The notes below the pieces were generated by a model. It was not told the origin of the DNA. It ran no database searches and worked only from the letters and a program-made list of their open reading frames with translations. This document shows, in pieces, positions 48,152 through 56,308 of a stretch of DNA of 64,000 nucleotides (position 1 is the first letter of the stretch; each line of letters begins with the position of its first letter). The position numbers were made by a program, and so were the translations under genes. The DNA is taken from NCBI RefSeq assembly GCF_007830235.1, contig NZ_VLKI01000015.1, forward strand, positions 54,615 through 118,614, given 5' to 3'. This stretch comes from Cytobacillus oceanisediminis (GTDB taxonomy: Bacteria > Bacillota > Bacilli > Bacillales > Cytobacillaceae).

Positions 48152-49012
48152 CTACTGAATATTGATCAATGCCCCATTTTTATGTGCAACAATAACTTCT
48201 TTTCCTGCCAGTCTCTGATAGGATTGAGCAGTCCCGTATGGAACTTTTAAGGAGAGATATTGATTTCCAGCTTTAAATTCAATTGTGAAATTGTCGGCTG
48301 CACCGACAATTTGTGCCTTGGTAGAAGTGATGTCTTCCATAATAATAAGTCTTTGGTTGATAAGAACCATATAATTTTTCAAGTTATTTATAGCTTTAAG
48401 CTCGTTCATCGAGATGTTGTAGCGCTTGGAAATGTCTAATAGCGTGTCGCCTGGCACCACGGTATAGATAGCAGCATGCTGCAGGAATGTCTCTGCTGTA
48501 TGCCACTCAGCAGGTACGTTAAGCACTTGGCCTGGATAGATATAGTCTGACGTAAGGTTATTCGCTTTTTTTAGTTCTTTAATGGTCATATCATACTTTT
48601 GGGCAATTCGATAAAGGTTGTCCCCTTTTTTTACAGTATATGATCCAGCAGAGTCATTTGGAGATTCACCAGCTTTTTCATTGATGCTTTCGTTCTGCTG
48701 AATTAATTTATTTCCGGGTGGCACCTCAAGTTTTTGACCGGGATAGATGGTATCTGATGTAAGATTGTTAGCCATTTTGAGATCTTTAACAGTCGTTTCA
48801 TATTTTTTTGAGATTCGGTAAAGATTGTCTCCTTTTTGCACAGTGTAGGTTCCAGCTGCAGCTTTTGCATCTTTCCCGCCAACTTGTAAACCACCTGCTG
48901 CAATAACTGTAGCTAATGTAACGCCAGCTAATTTAGATCTTCTGGCTTTTGCCCGTTTTTTCTGATCTTCTAAAATTCTTTCTTTTCGTGACCGTGAAAC
49001 ATTTTTCTCCAT
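48152..49012 (-). CDS. Triple-LysM cell-wall protein
   Basis: 286 residues. A basic N-terminus (SRSRKERILEDQKKRAKARR), then a hydrophobic segment (~28-48) acting as membrane anchor or signal, then LysM domains at ~55-98 (VQKGDNLYRISKKY), ~122-166 (VKKGDNLYRIAQKY) and ~178-222 (VVPGDTLLDISKRY), and a ~60-residue C-terminal domain of unknown type ending VIVAHKNGALINIQ. It binds peptidoglycan; no catalytic domain is recognised. The start is chosen at 49012 because GGAGTGGGG lies just upstream on the complementary strand; an open frame continues to 49060. Close spacing to spoIIID hints at a spore-related role, which is inference. Confidence 0.78.
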   Translation of the reverse strand: MEKNVSRSRKERILEDQKKRAKARRSKLAGVTLATVIAAGGLQVGGKDAKAAAGTYTVQKGDNLYRISKKYETTVKDLKMANNLTSDTIYPGQKLEVPPGNKLIQQNESINEKAGESPNDSAGSYTVKKGDNLYRIAQKYDMTIKELKKANNLTSDYIYPGQVLNVPAEWHTAETFLQHAAIYTVVPGDTLLDISKRYNISMNELKAINNLKNYMVLINQRLIIMEDITSTKAQIVGAADNFTIEFKAGNQYLSLKVPYGTAQSYQRLAGKEVIVAHKNGALINIQ

Positions 49013-49753
49013 ATTTCCCCACTCCATCATATGAAAATTAACTTGGATAAAACTGGTCATATAACCATATATATGAATGCTAATCCCAGAATCATGGTAA
49101 GGGATAAATAGGGCTATAACAATAGGTATGAAAGCTTATAAGATAATGGGTTTAGGGTGATTATTTACACCTGTTTTATAAAAAGATGAATATTAAAATT
49201 AGCCTACTTATTCTCAGATTATTGAATTTACCTGTTAAAAAAGAAATGTTTTTGGAACAAATGATTTAAAGTTCTCAAAATCGATATTTGTCGAATAATC
49301 GGGAATTATACCTAGTTATGGCTATCTGACTGGAAATTATGTAGGTAACATCTCATTGGTCTTTAGCCTGTTTGTTTTCTTTTACGCCGAAGATTTTAAT
49401 GAAAACATTTCCTGTTTTTAGCCTCCAGATGTCCTATTTTCAAAAAATTTACACAAAACCTTGTCCCTATTGAGTTTTTCGTGCATATTACATCAACCAA
49501 GCTAATAAACTGTTACAAACCTTACAAAGAGAATGTATGAGGTGAGGGATCGTTTTACTGAAACCAATGTATAAGTTGAGGACATGTTTAATTATCGCAA
49601 GCTGAGGGCTTTAGCTTTCAGCCGCATGTATGCAGATCAAATCCTATCTAGTGTTTGCTTTAAGCAGACACCATGCGGAATACAGTATAGAACCAGGCAA
49701 AAAGCGAGTCTCATTTCACACTTCTCACATCCAAATCGGGGAGGGCGAGTGGT
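49013..49753. other. Divergent region before spoIIID
   Basis: It contains the upstream region of the LysM gene, the SigE-type promoter at 49483-49511 and a ~250-nt spoIIID leader. An 81-codon frame from ATG 49584 overlaps the start of spoIIID out of frame. A hairpin GTGTTTGC/GCAGACAC lies at about 49648-49668. No convincing conserved gene. Confidence 0.5.
49483..49511 (+). promoter_or_regulatory. SigE-type promoter of spoIIID
   Basis: GCATATT (49483-49489), 14-bp spacer, AATAAACT (49504-49511), 6 of 8 matches to CATACANT. Confidence 0.5.
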
Positions 49754-49829
49754 GTGCACGATTACATCAAAGAGAGAACTATCAAGATTGGAAAGTATAT
49801 CGTGGAGACGAAAAAAACGGTTCGCGTAA
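49584..49829 (+). CDS. Possible upstream ORF in the spoIIID leader
   Basis: An 81-codon frame starting ATG 49584 (MFNYRKLRALAFSRMYADQ...), preceded by TTGAGG at short spacing, and overlapping the spoIIID start by 76 nt in another frame. In B. subtilis a small upstream gene, usd, must be translated for spoIIID to be translated. This frame occupies the right place, but I cannot confirm similarity to Usd. The overlap alone would couple the two genes. Confidence 0.25.
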   Translation: MFNYRKLRALAFSRMYADQILSSVCFKQTPCGIQYRTRQKASLISHFSHPNRGGRVVCTITSKRELSRLESISWRRKKRFA

Positions 49830-50026
49830 TCGCGAAGGAGTTTGGCGTATCCAAAAGTACAGTCCATAAAGACCTAACGGAAAGACTACCTGAAATCAAT
49901 CCTGAACTGGCAAACGAAGTAAAGGAAATACTGGATTATCATAAATCGATCCGCCATCTGCGCGGTGGTGAAGCCACAAAAATGAAGTATAAAAAAGAAG
50001 AATTGGAAGAAGAGCCAGTTAAATGA
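49754..50026 (+). CDS. spoIIID: Stage III sporulation transcriptional regulator SpoIIID
   Basis: Mother-cell DNA-binding switch that alters SigE-dependent transcription and helps turn on sigK. 90 residues, almost identical to B. subtilis SpoIIID: MHDYIKERTIKIGKYIVET, the helix-turn-helix TVRVIAKEFGVSKSTVHKDL, and the basic C-terminal helix. GTG start 49754 behind GGGGAGGG. mbl follows, as in B. subtilis. Confidence 0.97.
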   Translation: MHDYIKERTIKIGKYIVETKKTVRVIAKEFGVSKSTVHKDLTERLPEINPELANEVKEILDYHKSIRHLRGGEATKMKYKKEELEEEPVK

Positions 50027-50585
50027 GAAAAGCGTAATGCGCCCGATTAGGCGTCACCGGCGAAAAGCTGTGTTTTTAGCCGTGCTTTGCAAATGCTTTG
50101 GCAGCTTCCTTTAAAGCTGTGCAGTCCCAAACTTGAAGCTTTATGAATAACCTCACATGCGGCTCCCGGGGGCTTGAGATCATAAGTTGTTCTTTTGGCC
50201 AGCAATATGGCCTTCCCTTATGCTTTTAGCCCCTTCTTAAGTCGCCTTCATTTTATTTCTCCTTTTTACGACATAATTCCTCAAAAAGTCACGCGATTTT
50301 TTACAAAATGTTACTGTATTCACAAGGAATGTGTTAAAATATAAAATTAGGATAGAACCTGGTTCGTAAAGACTAGGACTTCAAAGAATGCCGGGCAAGA
50401 TCATTTCTTTTTAGGAAAAAGAACTGATTTTTTTGCGTGGCTTAAACTGCTGTTATGAAAAATTACTACTTAAACTTTTAACTAAAAAATTAAAAGCGAA
50501 GTTCGCTTTAAGAAAGCCGAAATAGAGAGAGCCTTCAAAGCTGCGGACATAAGCTGGCCATTTGTGCAAGGAGGAACGAAAAGAA
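50027..50585. other. spoIIID-mbl intergenic region
   Basis: No gene supported. It holds small hairpins, e.g. GGCCA/TGGCC (50197-50212) and AAAGCG/CGCTTT (about 50493-50509), and an AT-rich tract TTAAAATATAAAAT (50334-50347) that may include a -10 box for mbl; the matching -35 is poor. Confidence 0.45.
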
Positions 50586-51587
50586 ATGTTTGCAAGGGAT
50601 ATCGGGATTGATTTAGGAACGGCGAACGTGCTGATCCACGTAAAAGGCCGCGGAATTGTGCTGAATGAACCGTCTGTTGTGGCGATTGATAAAAATACGA
50701 ATAAAGTGTTGGCTGTGGGCGAAGAAGCGCGCCGCATGGTCGGCCGTACGCCTGGAAATATCGTGGCCATCCGTCCTCTGAAAGACGGGGTTATTGCTGA
50801 CTTTGATGTAACGGAAGCGATGCTGAAGCATTTCATCAACAAATTAAATGTCAAAGGATTTTTATCGAAGCCGCGCATTTTGATTTGCTGTCCGACAAAT
50901 GTCACAGGTGTTGAACAAAAGGCGATTAGAGAAGCTGCTGAAAAAAGCGGCGGCAAAAAGGTTTATCTTGAGGAAGAGCCAAAGGTTGCTGCGATTGGAG
51001 CAGGGATGGATATCTTCCAGCCAAGCGGAAATATGGTCGTGGATATTGGCGGCGGCACAACAGATGTTGCGGTTTTGTCAATGGGCGACATTGTTACTTC
51101 TTCATCCATAAAAATGGCTGGAGATAAGTTTGATAACGAAATTCTTCAATATATTAAAAAGGAGTACAAGCTCTTAATCGGGGAAAGAACGGCTGAAAAT
51201 ATTAAAATTACGATCGGTACTGTTTTCCCTGGGTCTAAAAACGAAGAAATGGAAATCCGCGGCCGTGACATGGTTTCAGGTCTTCCAAGAACGATAACAG
51301 TTCGTTCAGAGGAAATTCAAGGAGCTCTAAACGAGTCAGTAGAAGTAATCGTACAAGCTGCGAGAAGTGTTCTTGAACGTACACCGCCGGAATTATCTGC
51401 TGACATCATTGACCGGGGCGTTATCTTAACAGGCGGCGGCGCACTGCTTCACGGCATTGATCAGCTGCTGGCAGAAGAGCTAAAAGTGCCAGTCCTGATT
51501 GCGGAAAATCCGATGGACTGTGTGGCAATTGGAACAGGTATGATGCTTGATAATATTGATAGGCTTCCTAAGCGAAAGTTAATCTAA
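50586..51587 (+). CDS. mbl: MreB-like actin homologue Mbl
   Basis: Cytoskeletal protein guiding lateral peptidoglycan synthesis and rod shape, 333 residues as in B. subtilis. It begins MFARDIGIDLGTANVLIHVKG; the phosphate loops are DLGTAN and VVDIGGGTTDVAVL, and the adenosine motif is LTGGGALLHG. ATG 50586 follows AAGGAGGAACG; an open frame extends to 50562 but inside that region. Terminator at 51606-51632. Confidence 0.97.
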   Translation: MFARDIGIDLGTANVLIHVKGRGIVLNEPSVVAIDKNTNKVLAVGEEARRMVGRTPGNIVAIRPLKDGVIADFDVTEAMLKHFINKLNVKGFLSKPRILICCPTNVTGVEQKAIREAAEKSGGKKVYLEEEPKVAAIGAGMDIFQPSGNMVVDIGGGTTDVAVLSMGDIVTSSSIKMAGDKFDNEILQYIKKEYKLLIGERTAENIKITIGTVFPGSKNEEMEIRGRDMVSGLPRTITVRSEEIQGALNESVEVIVQAARSVLERTPPELSADIIDRGVILTGGGALLHGIDQLLAEELKVPVLIAENPMDCVAIGTGMMLDNIDRLPKRKLI

Positions 51588-51605
51588 AAATGGTACAGTT
51601 TACAG

Positions 51606-51632
51606 AAAACCTGCCTTTTGGCGGGTTTTTTC
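51606..51632 (+). terminator. Terminator of mbl
   Basis: AAAACCTGCC (51606-51615) / GGCGGGTTTT (51620-51629) with one G-U pair, continuing into a T-run. Confidence 0.85.
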
Positions 51633-51816
51633 ATTTTTACTTAAAGTTTTAACGATTCCAGCCGATTTAAAAGGAAGGTACAACTTTTTTCAAATTCTGA
51701 CTTTTTTCTTCAATTTTTTAATGTTTATTGTCGGAAATTTTCTTATAATAGAAGTATCGTGAATAAGTGTGCGGATTTGTTTTATAAATTGGCTTTTTCA
51801 TTTAGAGGTGAACTTG

Positions 51817-52653
51817 ATGTTTAGAGGTTTTTATACGGCGGCTTCCGGGATGCTTGCCCAGCAGCGCAGGACGGAAGTGCTGACAAATAATATGGCTAAT
51901 GCCAATACCCCAGGGTTTAAGGCTGACCAAACGAGTATGAGGGCTTTTCCCGAAATGCTGCTGCAGCGTTTTGACCAGCAGTCTGTTCCCGCTGAAAAAG
52001 GCTTGAATCTTCCTTTTAACAAAAGAATCGGCAGCCTTAACACTGGTGTTTATATGCAGGAGAGCCTTCCATCCTTTATGCAGGGGGATTTAACGGATAC
52101 TGGTTTAAAAACTGACCTGGCTCTTCTGGATATCAATATGCCGGCAAATGAAAGCGGTCTAAGAGGTTCGGTTTTTTATACAGTATCAGGCCCAGATGGC
52201 CAGCCGCGCTATACCAGGAACGGAAATTTTACAATCGATGGCGAAGGCTTTTTAACTACTGCCAGCGGTTTATATATTTTGAATAATGAAGACGAGCGGA
52301 TTCAGCTTTCCAGTGACAGATTTACTGTAAATGAGGATGGAATCCTGACAGGTGAGGCCGGTGAAACAGCAAGACTGGGAATTGCCTTTGCAGAAAATCC
52401 TGAAAGCTTGCGGAAAGAAGGCGACGGATTGTTCGCTGCAACTGATGATAGCGTTCTTGAAAATGCCTATAATGCAGAAGGTGTGCAATTCAAGCTGCAG
52501 CAGGGATATCTGGAACGCTCCAATGTGGATGCATCCAGAACGACGACAGATATGCTGACTGCTTACCGCTCTTTTGAAGCCAATCAAAAGGTCCTTCAGG
52601 CTTATGACCGCAGTATGGATAAAGCCGCAAATGAAATCGGGCGGATCGGGTAA
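51817..52653 (+). CDS. flhO: Flagellar hook-basal body protein FlhO
   Basis: Rod-family protein of 278 residues. N-terminal MFRGFYTAASGMLAQQRRTEVLTNNMANANTPGFKA is the flagellar basal-body rod signature, and the C-terminal LERSNVDASRTTTDMLTAYRSFEANQKVLQAYD is the matching partner helix; both assemble the axial rod. ATG 51817 follows AGAGGTGAAC; an open frame runs upstream to 51769 without a ribosome binding site. Precedes flhP as in B. subtilis, away from the main flagellar operon. Confidence 0.92.
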   Translation: MFRGFYTAASGMLAQQRRTEVLTNNMANANTPGFKADQTSMRAFPEMLLQRFDQQSVPAEKGLNLPFNKRIGSLNTGVYMQESLPSFMQGDLTDTGLKTDLALLDINMPANESGLRGSVFYTVSGPDGQPRYTRNGNFTIDGEGFLTTASGLYILNNEDERIQLSSDRFTVNEDGILTGEAGETARLGIAFAENPESLRKEGDGLFAATDDSVLENAYNAEGVQFKLQQGYLERSNVDASRTTTDMLTAYRSFEANQKVLQAYDRSMDKAANEIGRIG

Positions 52654-52686
52654 GGTCCCGCCGCAAACCCACTAAGGGGGAGAAAC

Positions 52687-53514
52687 ATGAACAGAACGAT
52701 GATCACAGCGACGAATACGCTCGCCCAGCTGCAGAAGCAGATGGATATCGTCAGCCACAATATGGCGAACATCGATACAACTGGCTATAAGCGAAAGGAA
52801 GCCAATTTTACCGACTTGCTTTTCCAGCAATACAATAACCAAAAGAATCAGGATTTCGAAGCTGGAAGATTAACGCCCGCAGGCATCCGGCAGGGTGTTG
52901 GGGCAAAGCTTGCACAATCCCAAATCGTCATGAAACAGGGAGCTCTGAAAGCAACAGAGCGTCCGCTTGATATGGCTTTCACAAAGGAAGGCCAGTACTT
53001 CCGGGTGCTGGAGCAGACTGAAGGGGGTACGGCTGTCCGTTTTACAAGAGACGGTGCTTTTTACTTAACACCGGTTTCCGAAAATGAGACAATGCTTGTG
53101 ACAGGTGATGGTTATCCTGTACTTGATGAAAATAACAATTCAATTATAATAAATGGACAAGCTAAAAGTTATAAAGTAACGAATAATGGCCGCTTTATAG
53201 CGGAAGCAGCAAATGGTACTGTGCAGGAGTTTAATCTGAGTGTTGTTCAAGTGAACAAGCCGCAATTCCTGGAGCAAAAAGGCGGGAATCTGCTTGGTCT
53301 TCCGGATGGTATCGATGGCGAGGAGATTTTTACCGAGCTGAACGGAGCTCTCCGCGGCCAAATTGGAATGGCACAAGGCGCTCTTGAGCAGTCAAACGTA
53401 GATATGTCCAAAGAGATGACAGATTTGATCAACCTGCAGCGTGCTTATCAATTTCAATCAAGATCCGTATCAATGGCCGATCAAATGATGGGGCTGGTCA
53501 ACGGAATACGTTAG
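52687..53514 (+). CDS. flhP: Flagellar hook-basal body protein FlhP
   Basis: 275-residue rod-family protein paired with FlhO. N-terminal signature LQKQMDIVSHNMANIDTTGYKRKEA and C-terminal LEQSNVDMSKEMTDLINLQRAYQFQSR. Ribosome binding site AAGGGGGAG, 33 bp after the flhO stop, so probably one operon. Followed 18 bp later by the EpuA-like gene. Confidence 0.93.
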   Translation: MNRTMITATNTLAQLQKQMDIVSHNMANIDTTGYKRKEANFTDLLFQQYNNQKNQDFEAGRLTPAGIRQGVGAKLAQSQIVMKQGALKATERPLDMAFTKEGQYFRVLEQTEGGTAVRFTRDGAFYLTPVSENETMLVTGDGYPVLDENNNSIIINGQAKSYKVTNNGRFIAEAANGTVQEFNLSVVQVNKPQFLEQKGGNLLGLPDGIDGEEIFTELNGALRGQIGMAQGALEQSNVDMSKEMTDLINLQRAYQFQSRSVSMADQMMGLVNGIR

Positions 53515-53532
53515 GTAAAAGGGGAAAGTAGA

Positions 53533-53802
53533 ATGTCTGTAAACAACAGTAATCAAGAAGCAGTCAAGACGCGCGAACAACAGAAGAAAGAACGCAGCAA
53601 GGAAGAAGCACCGCGTAAAGGGCGGATTCGCGTTCGCCTTATTCCAATCTGGCTTCGGATTATCATTGTAGCACTTTTAATTTTCCTGAGCGTTATGGCC
53701 GGAGCCGCTGTCGGATACGGGGTATTGGGCAATGGAGAAGTGAAAGACATTTTCACAAAATCAACCTGGACACATATCATGGAATTGGTTGAAAAGGAAT
53801 AA
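53533..53802 (+). CDS. EpuA-like small membrane protein
   Basis: 89 residues: basic, Glu/Lys/Arg-rich cytoplasmic N-terminus, the motif VRLIPIWLRIIIVALLIFLSVMAGAAVGYGVLG (one membrane helix, given here only as residues ~35-67), and a short outer tail. Matches the EpuA family, which databases often label misleadingly as DNA-directed RNA polymerase subunit beta. Ribosome binding site AAAGGGGAAAG. Probably the last gene of the flhO-flhP operon; terminator at 53809. Confidence 0.78.
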   Translation: MSVNNSNQEAVKTREQQKKERSKEEAPRKGRIRVRLIPIWLRIIIVALLIFLSVMAGAAVGYGVLGNGEVKDIFTKSTWTHIMELVEKE

Positions 53803-53808
53803 TGTTGG

Positions 53809-53836
53809 AGAAGGAGGGCCAGAGCCCTTCTTTTTT
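53809..53836 (+). terminator. Terminator after the EpuA-like gene
   Basis: AGAAGG-AG-GGC (53809-53819) pairs with GCCCTTCT (53824-53831) with a small bulge, followed by TTTTT. Confidence 0.8.
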
Positions 53837-53962
53837 ATTTATCCGGTTTAGTTTTGCCAGTAGGTTCTAGCTATGCCTCAAATCATAAGAAAATCTTGAA
53901 GACATACTAGATAAATTTGCCGTTAATGCTGTACCAAATAAAAACCTATATACTCCAGCCCT

Positions 53963-53990
53963 TTGCCAAAACCGCTTTTTTTAGTAAAAT
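53963..53990 (+). promoter_or_regulatory. Promoter of fabZ
   Basis: TTGCCA (53963-53968), 16-bp spacer, TAAAAT (53985-53990); puts the start near 53997, so the FapR site covers about +10 to +26. Confidence 0.55.
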
Positions 53991-54005
53991 AGGTGTAAGC
54001 TATTA

Positions 54006-54022
54006 TTAGTATCTGGTACTAA
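54006..54022 (+). promoter_or_regulatory. FapR operator upstream of fabZ
   Basis: TTAGTATCTGGTACTAA matches the FapR palindrome consensus (TTAGTACCTGGTACTAA) at all but one base. FapR is the malonyl-CoA-responsive repressor of fatty acid synthesis genes in Gram-positive bacteria. Confidence 0.85.
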
Positions 54023-54053
54023 TTATTACATATCTATAAGGGAGCGATCGTCA

Positions 54054-54482
54054 TTGAAATTAAATGTTGAAGAAATTAAAGAAATTATCCCGCACCGTTA
54101 TCCGTTTTTGTTTGTGGATTCCATTGAGGAGCTCGAGCCTGGAAAGAGGGCGGTTGGGAAAAAGAATGTGAGTGCGAACGAGGAAGTGTTTAATGGACAT
54201 TTTCCTAATTACAACGTATTTCCCGGATGTCTTACTTTGGAAGCGTGTGCCCAAACTGGTGCGGTAGCTCTATTGTCTCTTGATGAATACAAAGGAAAGC
54301 TGGCGTTTTTCGCAGGTGTTGAGAAATGCCGATGGAAGCGCCAGGTCCGCCCAGGAGATACGCTCATCATGGAAGTCGAATTAATCTCAGTCCGCAGAGG
54401 CATCGGCAAAGGGAAAGCAGTAGCCAAAGTGGGCGATGAAGTGGCAATGGAAGCCGAGATTATGTTTGCGATTGAAAGATAA
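54054..54482 (+). CDS. fabZ: 3-hydroxyacyl-ACP dehydratase FabZ
   Basis: Hot-dog-fold dehydratase of the fatty acid elongation cycle, 142 residues. Catalytic His49 ([13 protein letters not shown]) and Glu63 (LTLEACAQ) are present; the strip between them ([14 protein letters not shown]) differs from the common DxPVMPGVLIVEAL. TTG start at 54054 behind AAGGGAGCG. Under a FapR operator, so controlled by malonyl-CoA. Terminator follows at once. Confidence 0.93.
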   Translation: MKLNVEEIKEIIPHRYPFLFVDSIEELEPGKRAVGKKNVSANEEVFNGHFPNYNVFPGCLTLEACAQTGAVALLSLDEYKGKLAFFAGVEKCRWKRQVRPGDTLIMEVELISVRRGIGKGKAVAKVGDEVAMEAEIMFAIER

Positions 54483-54492
54483 TACCTATTGG

Positions 54493-54524
54493 AAATCCCG
54501 TACAGATTGTGCGGGATTTTTTTT
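54493..54524 (+). terminator. Terminator of fabZ
   Basis: AAATCCCG (54493-54500) / CGGGATTT (54512-54519), inner ACA/TGT pairing, then TTTTT. Confidence 0.88.
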
Positions 54525-54644
54525 ATGAAAAAGCGGCTGAAAAGAAATGAAAAATCTATGCAAGTTGTTTCGGATTTTGGGAAATATAAAGGAAGACCAG
54601 TGCAGCAGGTCAAAAAAATACTACTTAGGAAAGGAGCTTTTACG

Positions 54645-54935
54645 ATGAATAAAAAGCTTTTAAAACTTATCGGAGGTTCACTTCTTTCAGCAATGCTTTT
54701 AGCAGGATGTGCAACAAATAATGACCAGGAGCCGCCTCCAGAGGACAACGATAATGGCATTGTCGATGACAACAACAACGGTGATGACAATGGCCTTATC
54801 AATGACAATGGCGGCATGAATGGAACAGAAGATGAAAACCAAAATGGAGATCCAGTAGAAGATGAAAATACTGAAAATGAAGAAATCATTGAAGATCAGG
54901 GCGATTTGCAAGACGAAGACAATAAAGACGAATAG
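54645..54935 (+). CDS. Small acidic lipoprotein
   Basis: 96 residues: lipoprotein signal peptide with lipobox LLAGC (cysteine at about position 23), then a mature part made mostly of Asp, Asn, Glu and Gly (DDNNNGDDNGLINDNGG). ATG 54645 follows AAAGGAGC. Anchored outside the membrane; the acidic tract could bind cations but this is speculation. An open frame continues upstream to 54489, through the fabZ terminator, and is not used. Confidence 0.75.
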   Translation: MNKKLLKLIGGSLLSAMLLAGCATNNDQEPPPEDNDNGIVDDNNNGDDNGLINDNGGMNGTEDENQNGDPVEDENTENEEIIEDQGDLQDEDNKDE

Positions 54936-54942
54936 TATAAAG

Positions 54943-54971
54943 TAAGGGGCAGGGGTAACCTGTCCTTTTTT
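54943..54971 (+). terminator. Terminator of the lipoprotein gene
   Basis: AAGGGGCAGG pairs with CCTGTCCTT across GGTAA (one G-U, one bulge), followed by TTTTTT. Confidence 0.7.
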
Positions 54972-55121
54972 GATGTTTAAAAATGGGTAATTTACCATAT
55001 ATTGAGCATGTTTTTTAGTTTTTCCTGCGCACTTGTGGTAATGTATTTATGATATGATTAAAAATAAGAATTATATGGATATATAGAGTAGATTTAACAT
55101 TTGGGGGGTACTTTTACAAGG

Positions 55122-55523
55122 ATGGCGTTTAAAGATCTTTCTCAGGGGATAAAAATCAGCATTTCTCGTTCGATCACCACTTCATTTGAATCTTATATGA
55201 ACGGAATTAACTGGAATGAAGATAAATTTAATATGCAAAACTTTGTAGCCGAATGGCGCGAATACATAATCAACCACGCATCCTGGTATAACCAGATCAG
55301 CGAGGAGACGAAAGCGGATCCTGTTTTTCATGAGGAACTGGCTGTAAAAATCAATGAAGTCATTAATAAAATTTTATCTGAAAAGCCTACAAAGGCGCAA
55401 ATGGATGAGATTAATGAACTTCAGGAACAGCTTGAAAAAGACTACGACTATTCCTGTAAATTGGAAGCCAAGTATGTCATAGAGGTAATGAAGGAACAAC
55501 TAAAAAAAAAGCGCAGCAGCTAA
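55122..55523 (+). CDS. Hypothetical helical protein, 133 aa
   Basis: A soluble, charged and predicted all-helical protein (MAFKDLSQGIKISISRS...WNEDKFNMQNFVAEWREYI...), no motif recognised. Start ATG 55122 or the in-frame TTG at 55101; GGGGGGT at 55103-55109 is somewhat far from 55122 but unsuitable for 55101. Its TAA overlaps the ATG of the next small gene (TAATG at 55521-55525), indicating translational coupling. Position corresponds to the ywp region of B. subtilis. Confidence 0.65.
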   Translation: MAFKDLSQGIKISISRSITTSFESYMNGINWNEDKFNMQNFVAEWREYIINHASWYNQISEETKADPVFHEELAVKINEVINKILSEKPTKAQMDEINELQEQLEKDYDYSCKLEAKYVIEVMKEQLKKKRSS

Positions 55524-55696
55524 TGCCTGCTGGGGAAGAGGAGCTAAAGATTGCCTCCATTCTTTACTACCAGGCTTATCAGGAGGATCTTCCGCTGCTT
55601 AATTACCGCAAGCAGGATGTCGAATATATTATAGAGCAGCTGCAAGTGAAGCTTTCTAATGGAACGGATGTATTTGATAGTGTGTTACTGCATTAA
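55523..55696 (+). CDS. Coupled 57-aa hypothetical protein
   Basis: Begins at ATG 55523 inside the previous stop (TAATG) and reads MPAGEEELKIASILYYQAYQ to DVFDSVLLH, stop TAA 55694-55696. Two helices are likely, with a hydrophilic middle (EDLPLLNYRKQDVEYIIEQL). Terminator 17 bp downstream. Too short for a standard length cut-off, but the overlap, codon use and terminator support it. Unknown family; may form a complex with the 133-aa protein. Confidence 0.6.
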   Translation: MPAGEEELKIASILYYQAYQEDLPLLNYRKQDVEYIIEQLQVKLSNGTDVFDSVLLH

Positions 55697-55712
55697 TACA
55701 AATAAATAATAA

Positions 55713-55741
55713 AAACTCCCGTCATTATTGGACGGGAGTTT
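55713..55741. terminator. Bidirectional terminator overlapping the 3' end of ywpF
   Basis: AAACTCCCGTC (55713-55723) / GACGGGAGTTT (55731-55741), perfect 11-bp stem. The leftward gene ywpF ends at 55725, so one arm of the stem is coding. Confidence 0.88.
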
Positions 55742-56180
55742 CTTTATTTTGTTTTTTAGTAGCGGCAAGGCGCGGCTTGCTTTGCATCTTGATTTTAAAT
55801 TCATCAAGGAGATTGTCCCCTTTAAAGCCTTTGCCGAGCAGATCTTGCAGCAGCAGTTCGGCGTAATCGTTTTTCGTTCTTTTTAAAGATCCTTCAAAAA
55901 GGATGCTAATGTGGTTTTCAAGTTCGTTGATAGAGGTAATTTTCGTCTGGAACGCGGCCGGGTCATTTTCTTTTTTTGTAATCACGACTTGGATTATCAG
56001 CTCATCCTTGTTGTCAGCACGCTTTTTAAAATAATCAAGATACGACTTATCAATATAGGCCTCAAGCAGCCAGTTGCTCTTTTCGTCTTCTTTATTAATG
56101 ATTAAGCCATCATCCAATTCAATATCAACAAGACCGTCTTCTTCCACTAACTGCAGAGAAACAAGTTTAAATGTCTTCAT
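55725..56180 (-). CDS. ywpF: YwpF-like protein
   Basis: 151 residues beginning MKTFKLVSLQLVEEDGLVDIELDDGLIINKED, matching the YwpF family of Bacillus, located next to ssbB as in B. subtilis. Soluble, beta-rich N-terminal half, helical C-terminal half. Function unknown; sometimes linked to spore or cell-surface phenotypes. Complementary-strand ribosome binding site GGAGGTAAAGG. The stop lies within the terminator stem. Confidence 0.82.
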   Translation of the reverse strand: MKTFKLVSLQLVEEDGLVDIELDDGLIINKEDEKSNWLLEAYIDKSYLDYFKKRADNKDELIIQVVITKKENDPAAFQTKITSINELENHISILFEGSLKRTKNDYAELLLQDLLGKGFKGDNLLDEFKIKMQSKPRLAATKKQNKETPVQ

Positions 56181-56308
56181 CCTTTACCTCCATCTCTTTT
56201 TATTAAATAGTCCACAGACATTTCCGAATAATGTATATAAAAATTATAACACAGGGCTGGCTGAAAGCGAATTCGGCGATTTGTCGAATTTTATTTCCTT
56301 AGGAGGTG

